A stretch of DNA of 64,000 bases, taken from Spirosoma validum (lineage in GTDB: Bacteria > Bacteroidota > Bacteroidia > Cytophagales > Spirosomataceae). The DNA lies in the NCBI RefSeq assembly GCF_014699035.1, contig NZ_JACXAA010000002.1, positions 558,001-622,000 of the forward strand, written 5' to 3'. Position 1 is the first letter of the stretch, and each line of letters opens with the position of its first letter. Position numbers and translations under genes: made by a program. The notes below the pieces were generated by a model. It made no database searches and was not told the DNA's origin. It saw nothing but the letters and a program-made list of their open reading frames with translations. Below, piece after piece: positions 26,006 to 35,833 of the stretch.

Positions 26006-27238
26006 TCAGTAATTGGCGAAAATGTCTTCCATTACGTACGCGTGTGTACCCAACCATTTGGCTGTACCATTTAGTTGCGTCAGCTCGATGGTCAAATCAT
26101 TCCGAAAATCGCTCAGGCAGTATTTGCTAATCGCTTGCTCGATGGTACTCAGGATAAAATCGGCCGCATTGGTCAGTACGCCATCGATAATAATTATCTC
26201 AGGATTGAATAAATTAATGGCTAAAGCTAGTCCTTTCCCCAACTGAAAACCCGCTTCGTGTAGAATGTCAATGGCGTACGAATCTCCCTGATGAGCTGCG
26301 TTTATCAATTCGTCAATACCAATCTGATCAATCTGGTCTTTAAAAGTAGCTAGCTTCGAAACTTGCCCGGCCAGAATATCACGCTGCACCCGCCGAACCA
26401 AAGCTAAAGCCGAGGTAATAGTATCCAGACAGCCGATTTTGCCACAGCGGCATAACTCGCCTTCCGGATCGACCTGAATATGACCTAACTCGCCTGCAAA
26501 GCCACTGGCGCCCTGAAAGACTTCACCATTTACAATAATTCCCAGTCCTACGCCCCAGTCAATATTGATGGCTAATACCTGTTTTTTTCCCTGCGCTCCA
26601 CCAAACCGGCTTTCGCCCAGTACGGTAGCTTTTGTATCATTAATCAGGTAAACTGGTTTGTTAATCTGATCTGAGAGCCAACCCGTTATTGAATTGTTAG
26701 TATGATTCAGATTCTTATACGTCAAATTCAATCCTCGTCGGGAATCGATCAGGCCCGGCATAGATATACCAACTGCAACTAACTTTTCAGCGTTTATTCC
26801 TGAATCGGTTAGGGCATTAGTAAAATACTGGATCAATGAAGAAAGAAAACTGAAATTATCCGCTAGCCGCAGGTCATAGTCACCGCGAAATACGACCTTA
26901 CGCTGAGTGTCCATGAAGAGGATTTTCGTGTCGTGCGTACTGACGTCAATGACCGCAACGTAATGATGCTTCGTATTTAATCCGAAGAGTACAGGTCGTC
27001 GACCATTATTACCAATAGCTGTTCCGATAGCCGTTACCCATTGTGTTTGAATTAACTCGTCAACCAGACCGGTAACCGAAGGGACACTATTATGGAGTAA
27101 ATGCGCTAAGTTGGCCAGTGTACAGGTACCCTGCGTATACAGGTGCGCCAGCACCTTCCGCTGTTTTTGGTTCTTTTTATAATCGACAACCGATTGTTGG
27201 CCTACGGGTTCTTCTTCAAGTATAAAAGATGAATTCAT
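26006..27238 (-). CDS. ROK-family transcriptional regulator (NagC/XylR type)
   Basis: 410 residues from the ATG at 27238 (TTG at 27271 rejected as an unlikely leader). The N-terminal 75 residues contain a winged helix-turn-helix (VLAHLYTQGTCTLANLAHLLHNSVPSVTGLVDELI). The ROK sugar-kinase-like domain follows with AIDVSTHDTKILFMD, the GELGHIQVDPEGELCRCGKIGCLD zinc/ROK block in two parts, and LALAINLFNPEIIIIDG. Such proteins repress or activate sugar-use genes on binding a sugar or sugar phosphate. It is divergent from the first susC gene, with 417 bases between, including a perfect 16-bp palindrome at 27583. Control of module A and of its own operon by this protein is a reasonable inference. 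Confidence 0.93.
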   Translation of the reverse strand: MNSSFILEEEPVGQQSVVDYKKNQKQRKVLAHLYTQGTCTLANLAHLLHNSVPSVTGLVDELIQTQWVTAIGTAIGNNGRRPVLFGLNTKHHYVAVIDVSTHDTKILFMDTQRKVVFRGDYDLRLADNFSFLSSLIQYFTNALTDSGINAEKLVAVGISMPGLIDSRRGLNLTYKNLNHTNNSITGWLSDQINKPVYLINDTKATVLGESRFGGAQGKKQVLAINIDWGVGLGIIVNGEVFQGASGFAGELGHIQVDPEGELCRCGKIGCLDTITSALALVRRVQRDILAGQVSKLATFKDQIDQIGIDELINAAHQGDSYAIDILHEAGFQLGKGLALAINLFNPEIIIIDGVLTNAADFILSTIEQAISKYCLSDFRNDLTIELTQLNGTAKWLGTHAYVMEDIFANY

Positions 27239-27655
27239 GGAGATAGATAGGTAAAACAGAAAAACAGGCAAATCATTTGGCTTTATAGCAGCTATTGCCC
27301 AAAGAATATTCTACAGCTAAATTACTTTTATAAGCCTTCATTAAAACCAATACTACGTTCCTGATTTAAGCAAGTACTCAAATCAATTTCGGTGGTTAAA
27401 GTAAGTCATTTTTAAAAAAATTAAAAAACTATTGTATGGTTATGCATATATTTGGCTAAAAAAAGCGTCTATAGCCTTTTTTGCCAAAGAATCATCGTTC
27501 ACCACGGTATAGAATTAATACCTATTTAACCCCTGGTTTTTTGTAAACAATCTAAATTTTGTGTGATTGCAAGTTGACGCGGATCGTTTATAAACGATGA
27601 TCTGCGGTCTGTTGATCAGAGTTTGTTTTTTAACCTAATCAAGTGCTGAAAACTT
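27239..27655. other. Divergent regulatory region between the ROK gene and susC A, 417 bases
   Basis: AT-rich. TATATTTG at 27447-27454 fits the plus-strand -7 box exactly, but the nearest TTG (27432-27434) is only 12 bases away, so the -33 element is unclear. The 16-bp palindrome at 27583-27598 lies between this box and the susC start. No coding frame is seen. Confidence 0.45.
27583..27598. promoter_or_regulatory. Perfect 16-bp palindrome, candidate operator
   Basis: ATCGTTTATAAACGAT is a perfect palindrome with no spacer, flanked by GATC on the right and GGATC-overlapping bases on the left. It lies 57 bases before the susC ATG and downstream of the ROK gene promoter region. Length and symmetry suit a dimeric winged-helix regulator; ROK is the obvious candidate. 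Confidence 0.5.
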
Positions 27656-30600
27656 ATGAAACCAAAATTACTCCAAACCATTCCCAGGCTTCTACTTTTC
27701 CTGGGAGCCTGGATTGTGTGTGCGGCTTCGCCCTCTTTTGCTCTCGACAGAGAGGTTACAGGGACGATTACTGACGAAAAAGGAAATGATCTGGCTGGTG
27801 CAACGGTCACCATTAAAGGAACGACCCGTGGTACTAATACGGATGGTAGCGGTCGCTACCGCATCACGGTACCTGATAACAATGTCGTGCTGGTTTTTTC
27901 CTATATCGGCTATGCTGCTCAGGAAATAACTGTTGGGAACCAGTCTATAATTAACGTGAAATTAAATCCGGGCGACGTGAACCTGAATGAGGTTGTCGTT
28001 ACGGCGTTGGGCGTATCGAAAGAAACCCGCACACTGGGTTACGCTGTCACAACCGTCGATGGTTCATCACTGACTAGAGCTCGCGAAACGAACATCGGTA
28101 ACTCACTGGCTGGCCGGGTAGCGGGTCTGAACGTAAAAGGCACCAATAGCGGTCCAGGAGGAACGGCTAAAATTCTGATGCGGGGTATGCCTAGTATGAA
28201 TTCGGGCGGATCGCCATTGATCGTTATTAACGGGGTACCAATGGATAATACCCAGCGGGGCAGTGCTGGAGAGTGGGGAGGAGCCGATGGAGGTGATGGA
28301 CTTGGTAACCTAAATCCGGATGATATCGAAACCATGACGGTGTTGAAAGGTCAGTCAGCATCAGCATTATGGGGTGCCCGGGCATCAAATGGTGTTATTC
28401 TCGTTACAACGAAAAAAGGTAGAAAGGGCGATTTCTCGGTTGATTATAACATGAACCTGACGACCGATCAGCCAGTCAATTTCACTGATTTTCAATACGA
28501 CTATGGTCAGGGAATCAATGGAGTTAAACCCACCACTCAGGCAACAGCTCAGCAAACAGGCCGGATGAGCTGGGGAGCTAAGCTGGATGGAACAAATGTT
28601 ATCCAGTTCGACGGGAATCAATATCCCTACGTAGCGCAACGGGATAACATCAAAAACTTCTACAAAATGGGCTCGAACTTTACCAATACCGTCTCGGTAA
28701 CGCGGGGAGGGGATAATGGATCGTTCCGGCTGTCATTGTCGAACCTGGCTAACAAAGGTATAATCGAGAATACTGGTCTGACCCGGAAGACCATCAATCT
28801 GACAGCTGATCAAAATATTACGTCTAAGCTGAGCTTTAGCATACTAGCCAACTATATCGACGAACAGGTAAAGAATAAGCCTATTCTGAGTGATGGTCCT
28901 ATGAACGCCAATAATGGTCTGCTGCTGGCAACCAACATCGATCAGCGTATTCTGGCACCCGGTTATAACACGACAACCGGTCGGGAGATTGTCTTTAGCG
29001 ATGACGAGTACGTAACGAACCCCTATTTTGTCGTTAATCAGTTCGTTAATAATGTCAGCCGCAAACGACTGATTTCTATGGTGTCGACCAAGTATCAGTT
29101 CGCCGACTGGATCTATGCCCAGGCGCGCGTTGGATATGATAACGCGAATGATCGCATTCTTAAAGTAGAGCCCTGGGGATCAGCCTACACGCAAAATACC
29201 CGGGGAAGTCTGCAGGAGCTTTCTAATGCGCAGCGTACCGAACTCAACATGGATGGTCTGATTGGAATTAATAAGAACATTACGTCAGATATCTCTGTCA
29301 ATGCGTTGGTGGGTGGAAACATTCGGAAAAATAATTACGAGAAAATAGGGCTGAATGGTGGTCCATTCGTACTTCCTTACTTGTACAGCTGGAACAATGT
29401 TGTGAACTACAACCGTACCTACGAAGTAGCGAACACGGAAGTTCAATCGGCTTATTACAGCGTTGACTTAGCTTATAAAAGCTTTTTAACGTTGAGCACA
29501 ACAGGACGGTATGATGCATACTCTACACTGCCCAGCGCTAACCGCAGTATTTTTACGCCGTCAGTAACGGGAGCTTTTGTATTCTCTGACCTGGTTCAGA
29601 TACCAAGCCTGAGTTTTGGTAAACTCCGGGCTGCTTATGCCAGAACTAGCGGTGAACCCACCACGGCTTACGGAACCAGTGTATACTACAGCGTCGGCAA
29701 CGCAATCAACGGAACCGCTACGGGTAACTTTAGTGACCGTCTGCCCAATCTGTTCCTGAAGCCATTTACCAAGACTGAACTTGAATTAGGTCTTGAACTC
29801 CGTTTCTTCGGTAGCCGTTTAGGCTTCGATTTAGCGTATTACACGCAGGAAACCCAGAACGAAATTATGCCAGCCAACTACAGCTGGGCAACGGGTTACG
29901 CAAGTGGTGTGGTAGGTACAGGTTCTGTACAGAACAAAGGGGTTGAATTACAGATAACCGGTACACCAATTCGGAAAACGAATCTGAACTGGAATGTTTC
30001 GCTCAACCTGACGTCCGTGCATAACAAAGTTTTACAAACCGATGCGAACAACAACCCAATTACGCTCGGTTCGAACCGGGCCACCCTGGGTAATGCCATC
30101 ACTTCCTTCGTCGTTGGTCAGGCAGGTCCTCAAATTCGCGCGTATGATTACAAATATGCTTCGAATGGGCAAATCGTTGTCGATGCATCAGGGCTACCGG
30201 TTCGGGGTGATCTAATCAACATGGGAACGGTCCTGCCAACACTTTACGGTGGTTTGAATAACGATTTCTCGTTCGGTAATTTCAACCTGTCATTCCTGAT
30301 CGATTACAACTACGGTAACAAAATCCTGTCGGCAACGGAAAACTACGCGTATCGCCGAGGGTTGCACAAAGCTACGTTAGTAGGCCGTGAAGGCGGAATT
30401 ACAACGGGTGTTGTTGAAGGCGGAGCTGCCAATACGGTTAACGCTACAGCGCAGGCGTACTATACAGCGCTGGCTAACAACGTAACGAAAATCAGTGTAG
30501 TCGACGGCGACTTTATCAAAATGCGTCAGTTAACGTTCGGTTATAACCTCCCCGCTCGTGTGCTGGAGAAGCTGCCTTTGATCCGCACGGTAAACATTTC

Positions 30601-30757
30601 GTTCGTTGCCCGGAATCTATTTTACCTCATGAAGAAGACGACCAACATCGATCCTGAAGCTTCGTTTGGCTCTAACCTAACCTATTCGGGTATTGAGGGA
30701 GCCAATCTGCCAGCTACGCGTAACTATGGTGTTAACCTGAACATTCGATTCAAATAA
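27656..30757 (+). CDS. SusC/RagA-type TonB-dependent outer-membrane transporter (module A)
   Basis: 1033 residues. Signal peptide about 1-29 (ending SFAL). A CarboxypepD_reg-like domain (about 32-115: VTGTITDEKGNDLAGATVTIKG), a TonB-box-like VVVTALG (about 115), a plug domain (about 125-245 with IVINGVPMDN and NPDDIETMTVLKGQSASALWGARASNG) and a beta barrel to the final INIRFK-like strand ending in F-K. SusC proteins import large ligands with a SusD lid, powered by TonB. The SusD gene starts 7 bases after the stop. Plug and early barrel sequences are clearly closer to the module C SusC than to module B (for example YDYGQGINGVKPTT and PYVAQRDNIKNFYK). Ligand unknown. Confidence 0.97.
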   Translation: MKPKLLQTIPRLLLFLGAWIVCAASPSFALDREVTGTITDEKGNDLAGATVTIKGTTRGTNTDGSGRYRITVPDNNVVLVFSYIGYAAQEITVGNQSIINVKLNPGDVNLNEVVVTALGVSKETRTLGYAVTTVDGSSLTRARETNIGNSLAGRVAGLNVKGTNSGPGGTAKILMRGMPSMNSGGSPLIVINGVPMDNTQRGSAGEWGGADGGDGLGNLNPDDIETMTVLKGQSASALWGARASNGVILVTTKKGRKGDFSVDYNMNLTTDQPVNFTDFQYDYGQGINGVKPTTQATAQQTGRMSWGAKLDGTNVIQFDGNQYPYVAQRDNIKNFYKMGSNFTNTVSVTRGGDNGSFRLSLSNLANKGIIENTGLTRKTINLTADQNITSKLSFSILANYIDEQVKNKPILSDGPMNANNGLLLATNIDQRILAPGYNTTTGREIVFSDDEYVTNPYFVVNQFVNNVSRKRLISMVSTKYQFADWIYAQARVGYDNANDRILKVEPWGSAYTQNTRGSLQELSNAQRTELNMDGLIGINKNITSDISVNALVGGNIRKNNYEKIGLNGGPFVLPYLYSWNNVVNYNRTYEVANTEVQSAYYSVDLAYKSFLTLSTTGRYDAYSTLPSANRSIFTPSVTGAFVFSDLVQIPSLSFGKLRAAYARTSGEPTTAYGTSVYYSVGNAINGTATGNFSDRLPNLFLKPFTKTELELGLELRFFGSRLGFDLAYYTQETQNEIMPANYSWATGYASGVVGTGSVQNKGVELQITGTPIRKTNLNWNVSLNLTSVHNKVLQTDANNNPITLGSNRATLGNAITSFVVGQAGPQIRAYDYKYASNGQIVVDASGLPVRGDLINMGTVLPTLYGGLNNDFSFGNFNLSFLIDYNYGNKILSATENYAYRRGLHKATLVGREGGITTGVVEGGAANTVNATAQAYYTALANNVTKISVVDGDFIKMRQLTFGYNLPARVLEKLPLIRTVNISFVARNLFYLMKKTTNIDPEASFGSNLTYSGIEGANLPATRNYGVNLNIRFK

Positions 30758-30764
30758 AAGAACA

Positions 30765-32366
30765 ATGAAGAAGAGACTCATCGCAATAACCTTCCTCATC
30801 GGGGCACTGCAATTTTCGTGTACGGATACATTCGACGCGCTTAATACAGACCCAACCAAGGCATCGGGCGCTACATTTGATGCTAATCTGTTGCTGCCCA
30901 GCATTCAGTGGAGTTACGTCAACTCTACGGCTGGCTATAATGGCCCCATCCTTTTCCAGAGTATGTGGGCGCAGGTTCTGGCCTCAACCACATCGGGTGC
31001 TGCCAACTATTATTCCAACGGCGACAAATACGTGATTTCGAGTAATACCAACTCGTATCTGGCAAGTACCTGGAATGAGGGCTTTAAAGCGGCCAGCTTC
31101 GCCTATGAAATGGAGCAGTTAACGAAAGGTAATGCCGCTCAGGTTAACCTGAATAGTATTGCCGTTATCATGCAGGCACAGTGTTTTGCAACGATCAGCG
31201 ATACCTACGGCGATATTCCCTACACCCAGGCGTTGCAAGGCAAAGCGGGTACCAGCTTACCCGTCTACGACACGCAGGAGAGCATTTACAAATCGTTGCT
31301 AAGTCGGCTCGAAACCTCCATCGCTGCCCTGAATGCATCGGCTGCGCTACCTACCAATGATGCGTTTACGTACAAAGGAGACGTAACGAAATGGAAAAAG
31401 TTTGGGTATTCGCTGATGCTGAAACTGGCTATGCGCATGGTGAAAGCTGATGCTGCCACGGCTAAGAGCTATGCTGAAAAAGCTGCTGCCGGCGGTGTCT
31501 TTACCAGTGTTGATGATGATGCATATGTATTGGCCGACAATGCCAACAGTTACGGAAACGGAAATGGTGCAGCTTTATCGACACTAGCCGATGTTTATCA
31601 GGTGCGCTGGAGCAAAACCATGATCGATTACCTGAAAGCGAACAACGATCCTCGTTTGAGTAAAGTAGCCGAGGTGCCTGTCGATGGCCTGACCGCCAAT
31701 CAGGATTTCGCTAGTGGTGGCAACACTACCGCGAGTGCTCAGCTAGGTCTGCCTAACGGCTATGATCTGAATGGTCAGGCGACCGACATCAGTAAATCGG
31801 CTGGTTACCCTGGCGGTACCGGAGCAGGAGCAGAGGCCACGCCTATCGGCAAATACTCTCGTCCAACGCAGATTTATCGCAACCGTAGCGCACCACTTTT
31901 TGTCCTGACCTACGCTGAAACAGAATTGCTACTGGCTGAAGCGGCTACGCGTGGTTTCACGGTCAGTGGTACGGCTGCTCAGCATTACAGAAACGGTGTA
32001 GCTGCAGGTATCCTGTCGCTGTCGAAATATGGAACAGCGGCTGCTATCGACGCTGCCACGGCGAATGCCTATGCCGATGCTCATCCGCTGGTAGCGGCTA
32101 ATGCGCTGAAACAGATCAACGAACAATACTGGGCTACAGATGGTATGCTGATGAACAATAGCGAGGCTTGGAACAACTGGAAGCGTTCGGGTTTCCCAGT
32201 ACTCACGCCAGTAAATTATACCGGTAACTTCTCCAGTGGTCAGATTCCTCGTCGTCAACCCTATCCGACGACGGAAGCAACGCTGAACACGGCGAATTAT
32301 CAGTCGGCAACAGCGAGATTGTCGTCGGGTGATAACTGGATATCCCGCGTTTGGTGGGATAAGTAG
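30765..32366 (+). CDS. SusD/RagB-family outer-membrane lipoprotein (SusD-like_2 type), module A
   Basis: 533 residues. Lipoprotein signal with lipobox near LQFSC (Cys19). Family features: FDALNTDPTKAS near the start, helical TPR-like core with ATISDTYGDIPYTQAL, GDVTKWKKFGYSLMLKLAMRM, LTYAETELLLAEAA, and the C-terminal SGQIPRRQPYP and SRVWWDK. It caps the SusC barrel at the cell surface and helps capture ligand. The start is ATG at 30765, 7 bases after SusC. A strong terminator follows, so SusC-SusD can be made independently of the downstream giant protein. Closely similar in layout to the module C SusD (same end motif). Confidence 0.95.
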   Translation: MKKRLIAITFLIGALQFSCTDTFDALNTDPTKASGATFDANLLLPSIQWSYVNSTAGYNGPILFQSMWAQVLASTTSGAANYYSNGDKYVISSNTNSYLASTWNEGFKAASFAYEMEQLTKGNAAQVNLNSIAVIMQAQCFATISDTYGDIPYTQALQGKAGTSLPVYDTQESIYKSLLSRLETSIAALNASAALPTNDAFTYKGDVTKWKKFGYSLMLKLAMRMVKADAATAKSYAEKAAAGGVFTSVDDDAYVLADNANSYGNGNGAALSTLADVYQVRWSKTMIDYLKANNDPRLSKVAEVPVDGLTANQDFASGGNTTASAQLGLPNGYDLNGQATDISKSAGYPGGTGAGAEATPIGKYSRPTQIYRNRSAPLFVLTYAETELLLAEAATRGFTVSGTAAQHYRNGVAAGILSLSKYGTAAAIDAATANAYADAHPLVAANALKQINEQYWATDGMLMNNSEAWNNWKRSGFPVLTPVNYTGNFSSGQIPRRQPYPTTEATLNTANYQSATARLSSGDNWISRVWWDK

Positions 32367-32381
32367 GAGCCGAATTACATT

Positions 32382-32420
32382 AAAAAGCCAAAGGTCTCTT
32401 CATGGGACCTTTGGCTTTTT
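32382..32420 (+). terminator. Strong rho-independent terminator after susD A
   Basis: A perfect 15-bp stem (arms 32382-32396 and 32406-32420, core GCCAAAGGTC) with a 9-nt loop and a T5 tract. An ATG at 32402 inside this hairpin opens the frame of the next gene but is unlikely to be the real start. Confidence 0.92.
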
Positions 32421-32467
32421 ATACGTATTTTTATTGGCTATTCTTTTGCGTGCGTATGGTTTCACCA

Positions 32468-35400
32468 ATGTTCATTAATCAATTGGATTTACGTTTTCGC
32501 CAACTTTTTCGCTACGTCCTTGGCGTCATTTTGTTGGGGTGTGTTCCTATACGTGGTGTTAACGCTCAGTCGTTGTTTCAGCTCCTTCCAGCCAGCAAAA
32601 CCAACGTCAGTTTTAGCAATGACATTGACGAAAATGAACAGCTTAACGTACTGGCCTACGAATATTTTTATAACGGGGGCGGGGTCGCTGTGGGCGATTT
32701 TAATAATGACGGTTTACAGGATATATTTTTTACGGCCAATCTAAAACCAAACAGGCTTTACTTGAATCAGGGCGGTTTAACCTTCAAAGATATTACGAAC
32801 AGCGTTCGGGCTGAAGTGGCTGGTCGTCCGGGCGGCTGGAAAACGGGTGTCAGTCTGGCTGATGTCAATGGCGATGGCTGGCTGGATATTTACGTCTGCT
32901 ATTCGGGTAAAGTGCCTACCGATATGCGCCGGAACCAGCTATTCATCAATCAAAAAAACCTCACTTTTCGCGAGCAGGCTAAAGAATACGGGCTCGATGA
33001 TCCAGGCTATAGCACGCAGGCTGCCTTTCTGGATTACGACAAAGATGGTGATCTGGACCTGTTACTGTTAAATCACAACGTCAAGAAATACGACAATATG
33101 GAGTTAGCCAAGCTCCATAATGAAACCGACGAACTGGCTGGCAATAAACTTTACGAAAATCAGAAAGGCCGCTTCATTAACGTATCAATGAAAGCGGGTA
33201 TCAAGCAATATCCATTAACGTTTGGCCTGGGCGTGGCTGTGGCTGACATCAATCAGGATGGATGGCCGGATATCTACGTAACGAATGATTACAATGAGCC
33301 TGATTATCTCTACATTAATAATCAGAATAGTACGTTTAGCGAGGTTTCATCGGCGAGTTTTCGGCATATGGCTCAGTTTTCGATGGGCGTTGACATCGCT
33401 GATTACAACAATGATGGTTTTCCGGATATTATGTCGCTGGACATGCTACCCGAAGATAACCGCCGACAAAAATTACTCCAGCTTCAGGAAAATTACGAGT
33501 CGTTTGAATTGATGCAGCAGCAAGGCTTGCAGAAGCAATACATGCGCAATATGCTCCAACTGAATAATGGCGACGGCCGCAGTGGAGCAGGCATACCGAC
33601 GTTCAGCGAAATTGCTCAGACCGCGGGCGTATCAAATACCGATTGGAGCTGGTCTCCGCTGATGGCCGATTTTGATAATGATGGCTATAAAGATTTATTC
33701 ATCACGAACGGGTACCTACGGGACTATACCAATAAAGATTTTCTGAAATACTGGGGCGATTATAAGGTCAAAAAAGCCATCAATCGCGAATCGATACAGT
33801 TGATGGATCTGGTAAAGGCGATGCCGTCGACCAAAATTCCCAATTATATTTTTAGCAACAACCACGATCTAACCTTTGCAAATAAGCAGCAGGAGTGGGG
33901 CTTTCAGACGCCTTCGATCTCAAACGGAGCCGCTTATGCCGATCTTGACAACGATGGTGATCTGGAACTCGTGGTCAATAATATCAACGAACCGGCTTTT
34001 ATCTATCAGAATCTGAGTCGTGAGCAATCGAAAAATAGCTACGTTCAGTTAAAACTGGTTCCGACGCACGGCAACAAAAATGCGCTGGGCGCACAGATAC
34101 ATCTGTATACGAAAGGAAACCGTCAGTATCAGGAAATCAGTCCGGTACGTGGTTATTTGTCGACACAACCGCTAACCCTTCACTTTGGTCTTGGTACTGT
34201 TACGGCCATTGATTCGGTTGTCATCAATTGGCCCGATCAGACGAAACAGACCATCGTCGGCATGGCGATCAATCAACTGGTTGTGATCCAACAACCGACT
34301 ACGGGGCTTACGTCTACTACGTTGTTGACGCCGAAAAAGTCCGGTTCTGTTTTCTCCAGGGTGGAGCCCATTGTGTCGCACACGCACGAAGGCTATACCG
34401 AGAATGATTTCAAACGACAACCACTCATGCTATGGATGTATTCGCATACAGGACCTGTGCTGGCAAAAGGAGACGTTAATAAAGATGGGCTGGACGATCT
34501 GTTCATCAGTGGCGATCAGAATAAACCAGGTCGCGTCTGGGTACAACAGAAAGGGGGAAAATCGGATGCACAACCGTTTCAAAAAATCGAGCCATTGACG
34601 ATTGGTGACGAAGCCACGTCGGCCGTTTCTGCAGCCGTTTTTTTCGATGCTAATGGAGACGGATATGATGACTTATACGTAGCGAAAGGCGGCTATTCGT
34701 TGTTTGAGGTGAATACATCTTCCCTACAGGATGAGTTGTATATGAATGACGGAAAGGGAAACCTGAGTTTGTCGAAAACGGCGCTACCCAACCTCAATGC
34801 CAGCAGTAAATCCTGCGTGCGTCCCTGCGATTACGATGGCGACGGTGATCTTGACTTGTTCATAGGTGGTCGCGTGATACCGGGTCGCTACCCGGAACCG
34901 GCTGTTTCTTATCTACTCCAAAACGCGGGAAACGGTCAGTTTAAGGCGGTACCGATTCCTTTTGCCAGGGCAGGTCTGGTCACTGATGCGCAATGGGCGG
35001 ATATGGACAACGACGGACGTAATGATCTGATTCTATGCGGTGAGTTCATGTCCATAAAAATCTATCTGAACACAAAAGATGGGTTTGTCGATAAAACAAA
35101 ATCGTATTTCCCCGAAGCATCAGCAGGGTTCTGGCTATCGCTGACAGTTGCTGATGTGAATGGCGACGGGCAGAAAGACATTATTGCCGGAAATCTGGGA
35201 ACAAATTCGCAACTGCATTTTTCGGAAAAAGAACCAGCGGAATTGTATTACGCTGATTTTGATAAAAACGGGTCTATTGATCCATTCTTCAGTTGCTACG
35301 TACAAGGGCAGGCTTATCCGTTCGTCAGTCGGGATGAATTGAATGATCAGATCTATGCCATGCGCAAGAAATTTGGTTTTTATAAGGATTATGCGAACGC

Positions 35401-35833
35401 AACCATTCAGACTATTTTTTCGGCGGAAGATTTAGCCGGAGCGCAAAAGCTCACCGTAACGGAGTGTCACACGGTCTGTTATCTGGCAAAAAATGGCGCC
35501 TTTGAGAAACATCTATTGCCCATACAAGCACAATTTGCCCCAGTAACCGTCAGTGTTGTAAAAGACGTCAATCAGGATGGCCATGCAGATGTACTTCTGT
35601 TCGGTAATAAAACGGATAATCGCTTGAAACTGGGTAGCATGGATGCGAACTATGGATGTCTTTTAACGGGCGATGGGAAAGGAAATTTCACATATGTGAG
35701 TCAGCCAAATGCCGGTTTGTCCGTAACGGGGGATGTCAAGTCTGTGATTGACGTAACGGTACAGCAGAAAAAATACCTGATTATTGGAGCGTTCAATCAG
35801 CCTCTGCAGGTCTATAGCGCGCAAAAACCATGA
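32468..35833 (+). CDS. Giant FG-GAP/VCBS and ASPIC/UnbV repeat protein (CRTAC1-like), module A
   Basis: About 1121 residues from the ATG at 32468; an ATG at 32456 is also possible, and the one at 32402 lies in a terminator. The N-terminus is a signal sequence (hydrophobic VLGVILLGC, then VNAQS), cleaved either as lipoprotein or after NAQ. Many FG-GAP/VCBS blades follow, each with the calcium-loop pattern D-x-N-x-D-G-x-x-D (VGDFNNDGLQDIFF, LADVNGDGWLDIYV, VADINQDGWPDIYV). An ASPIC/UnbV domain lies near 535-615 (GNKNALGAQIHLYTKGN...INWPDQTKQT), then a second blade set to the C-terminus. It is probably a surface calcium-binding beta-propeller protein. The haloperoxidase-like gene overlaps its stop by 4 bases. 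No T9SS tail is seen. Confidence 0.93.
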   Translation: MFINQLDLRFRQLFRYVLGVILLGCVPIRGVNAQSLFQLLPASKTNVSFSNDIDENEQLNVLAYEYFYNGGGVAVGDFNNDGLQDIFFTANLKPNRLYLNQGGLTFKDITNSVRAEVAGRPGGWKTGVSLADVNGDGWLDIYVCYSGKVPTDMRRNQLFINQKNLTFREQAKEYGLDDPGYSTQAAFLDYDKDGDLDLLLLNHNVKKYDNMELAKLHNETDELAGNKLYENQKGRFINVSMKAGIKQYPLTFGLGVAVADINQDGWPDIYVTNDYNEPDYLYINNQNSTFSEVSSASFRHMAQFSMGVDIADYNNDGFPDIMSLDMLPEDNRRQKLLQLQENYESFELMQQQGLQKQYMRNMLQLNNGDGRSGAGIPTFSEIAQTAGVSNTDWSWSPLMADFDNDGYKDLFITNGYLRDYTNKDFLKYWGDYKVKKAINRESIQLMDLVKAMPSTKIPNYIFSNNHDLTFANKQQEWGFQTPSISNGAAYADLDNDGDLELVVNNINEPAFIYQNLSREQSKNSYVQLKLVPTHGNKNALGAQIHLYTKGNRQYQEISPVRGYLSTQPLTLHFGLGTVTAIDSVVINWPDQTKQTIVGMAINQLVVIQQPTTGLTSTTLLTPKKSGSVFSRVEPIVSHTHEGYTENDFKRQPLMLWMYSHTGPVLAKGDVNKDGLDDLFISGDQNKPGRVWVQQKGGKSDAQPFQKIEPLTIGDEATSAVSAAVFFDANGDGYDDLYVAKGGYSLFEVNTSSLQDELYMNDGKGNLSLSKTALPNLNASSKSCVRPCDYDGDGDLDLFIGGRVIPGRYPEPAVSYLLQNAGNGQFKAVPIPFARAGLVTDAQWADMDNDGRNDLILCGEFMSIKIYLNTKDGFVDKTKSYFPEASAGFWLSLTVADVNGDGQKDIIAGNLGTNSQLHFSEKEPAELYYADFDKNGSIDPFFSCYVQGQAYPFVSRDELNDQIYAMRKKFGFYKDYANATIQTIFSAEDLAGAQKLTVTECHTVCYLAKNGAFEKHLLPIQAQFAPVTVSVVKDVNQDGHADVLLFGNKTDNRLKLGSMDANYGCLLTGDGKGNFTYVSQPNAGLSVTGDVKSVIDVTVQQKKYLIIGAFNQPLQVYSAQKP

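Noticed and set aside
32402-32467. Upstream start (ATG 32402) for the module A giant protein
   Set aside because: This ATG lies inside the susD terminator hairpin, and the extra residues precede a normal signal peptide.
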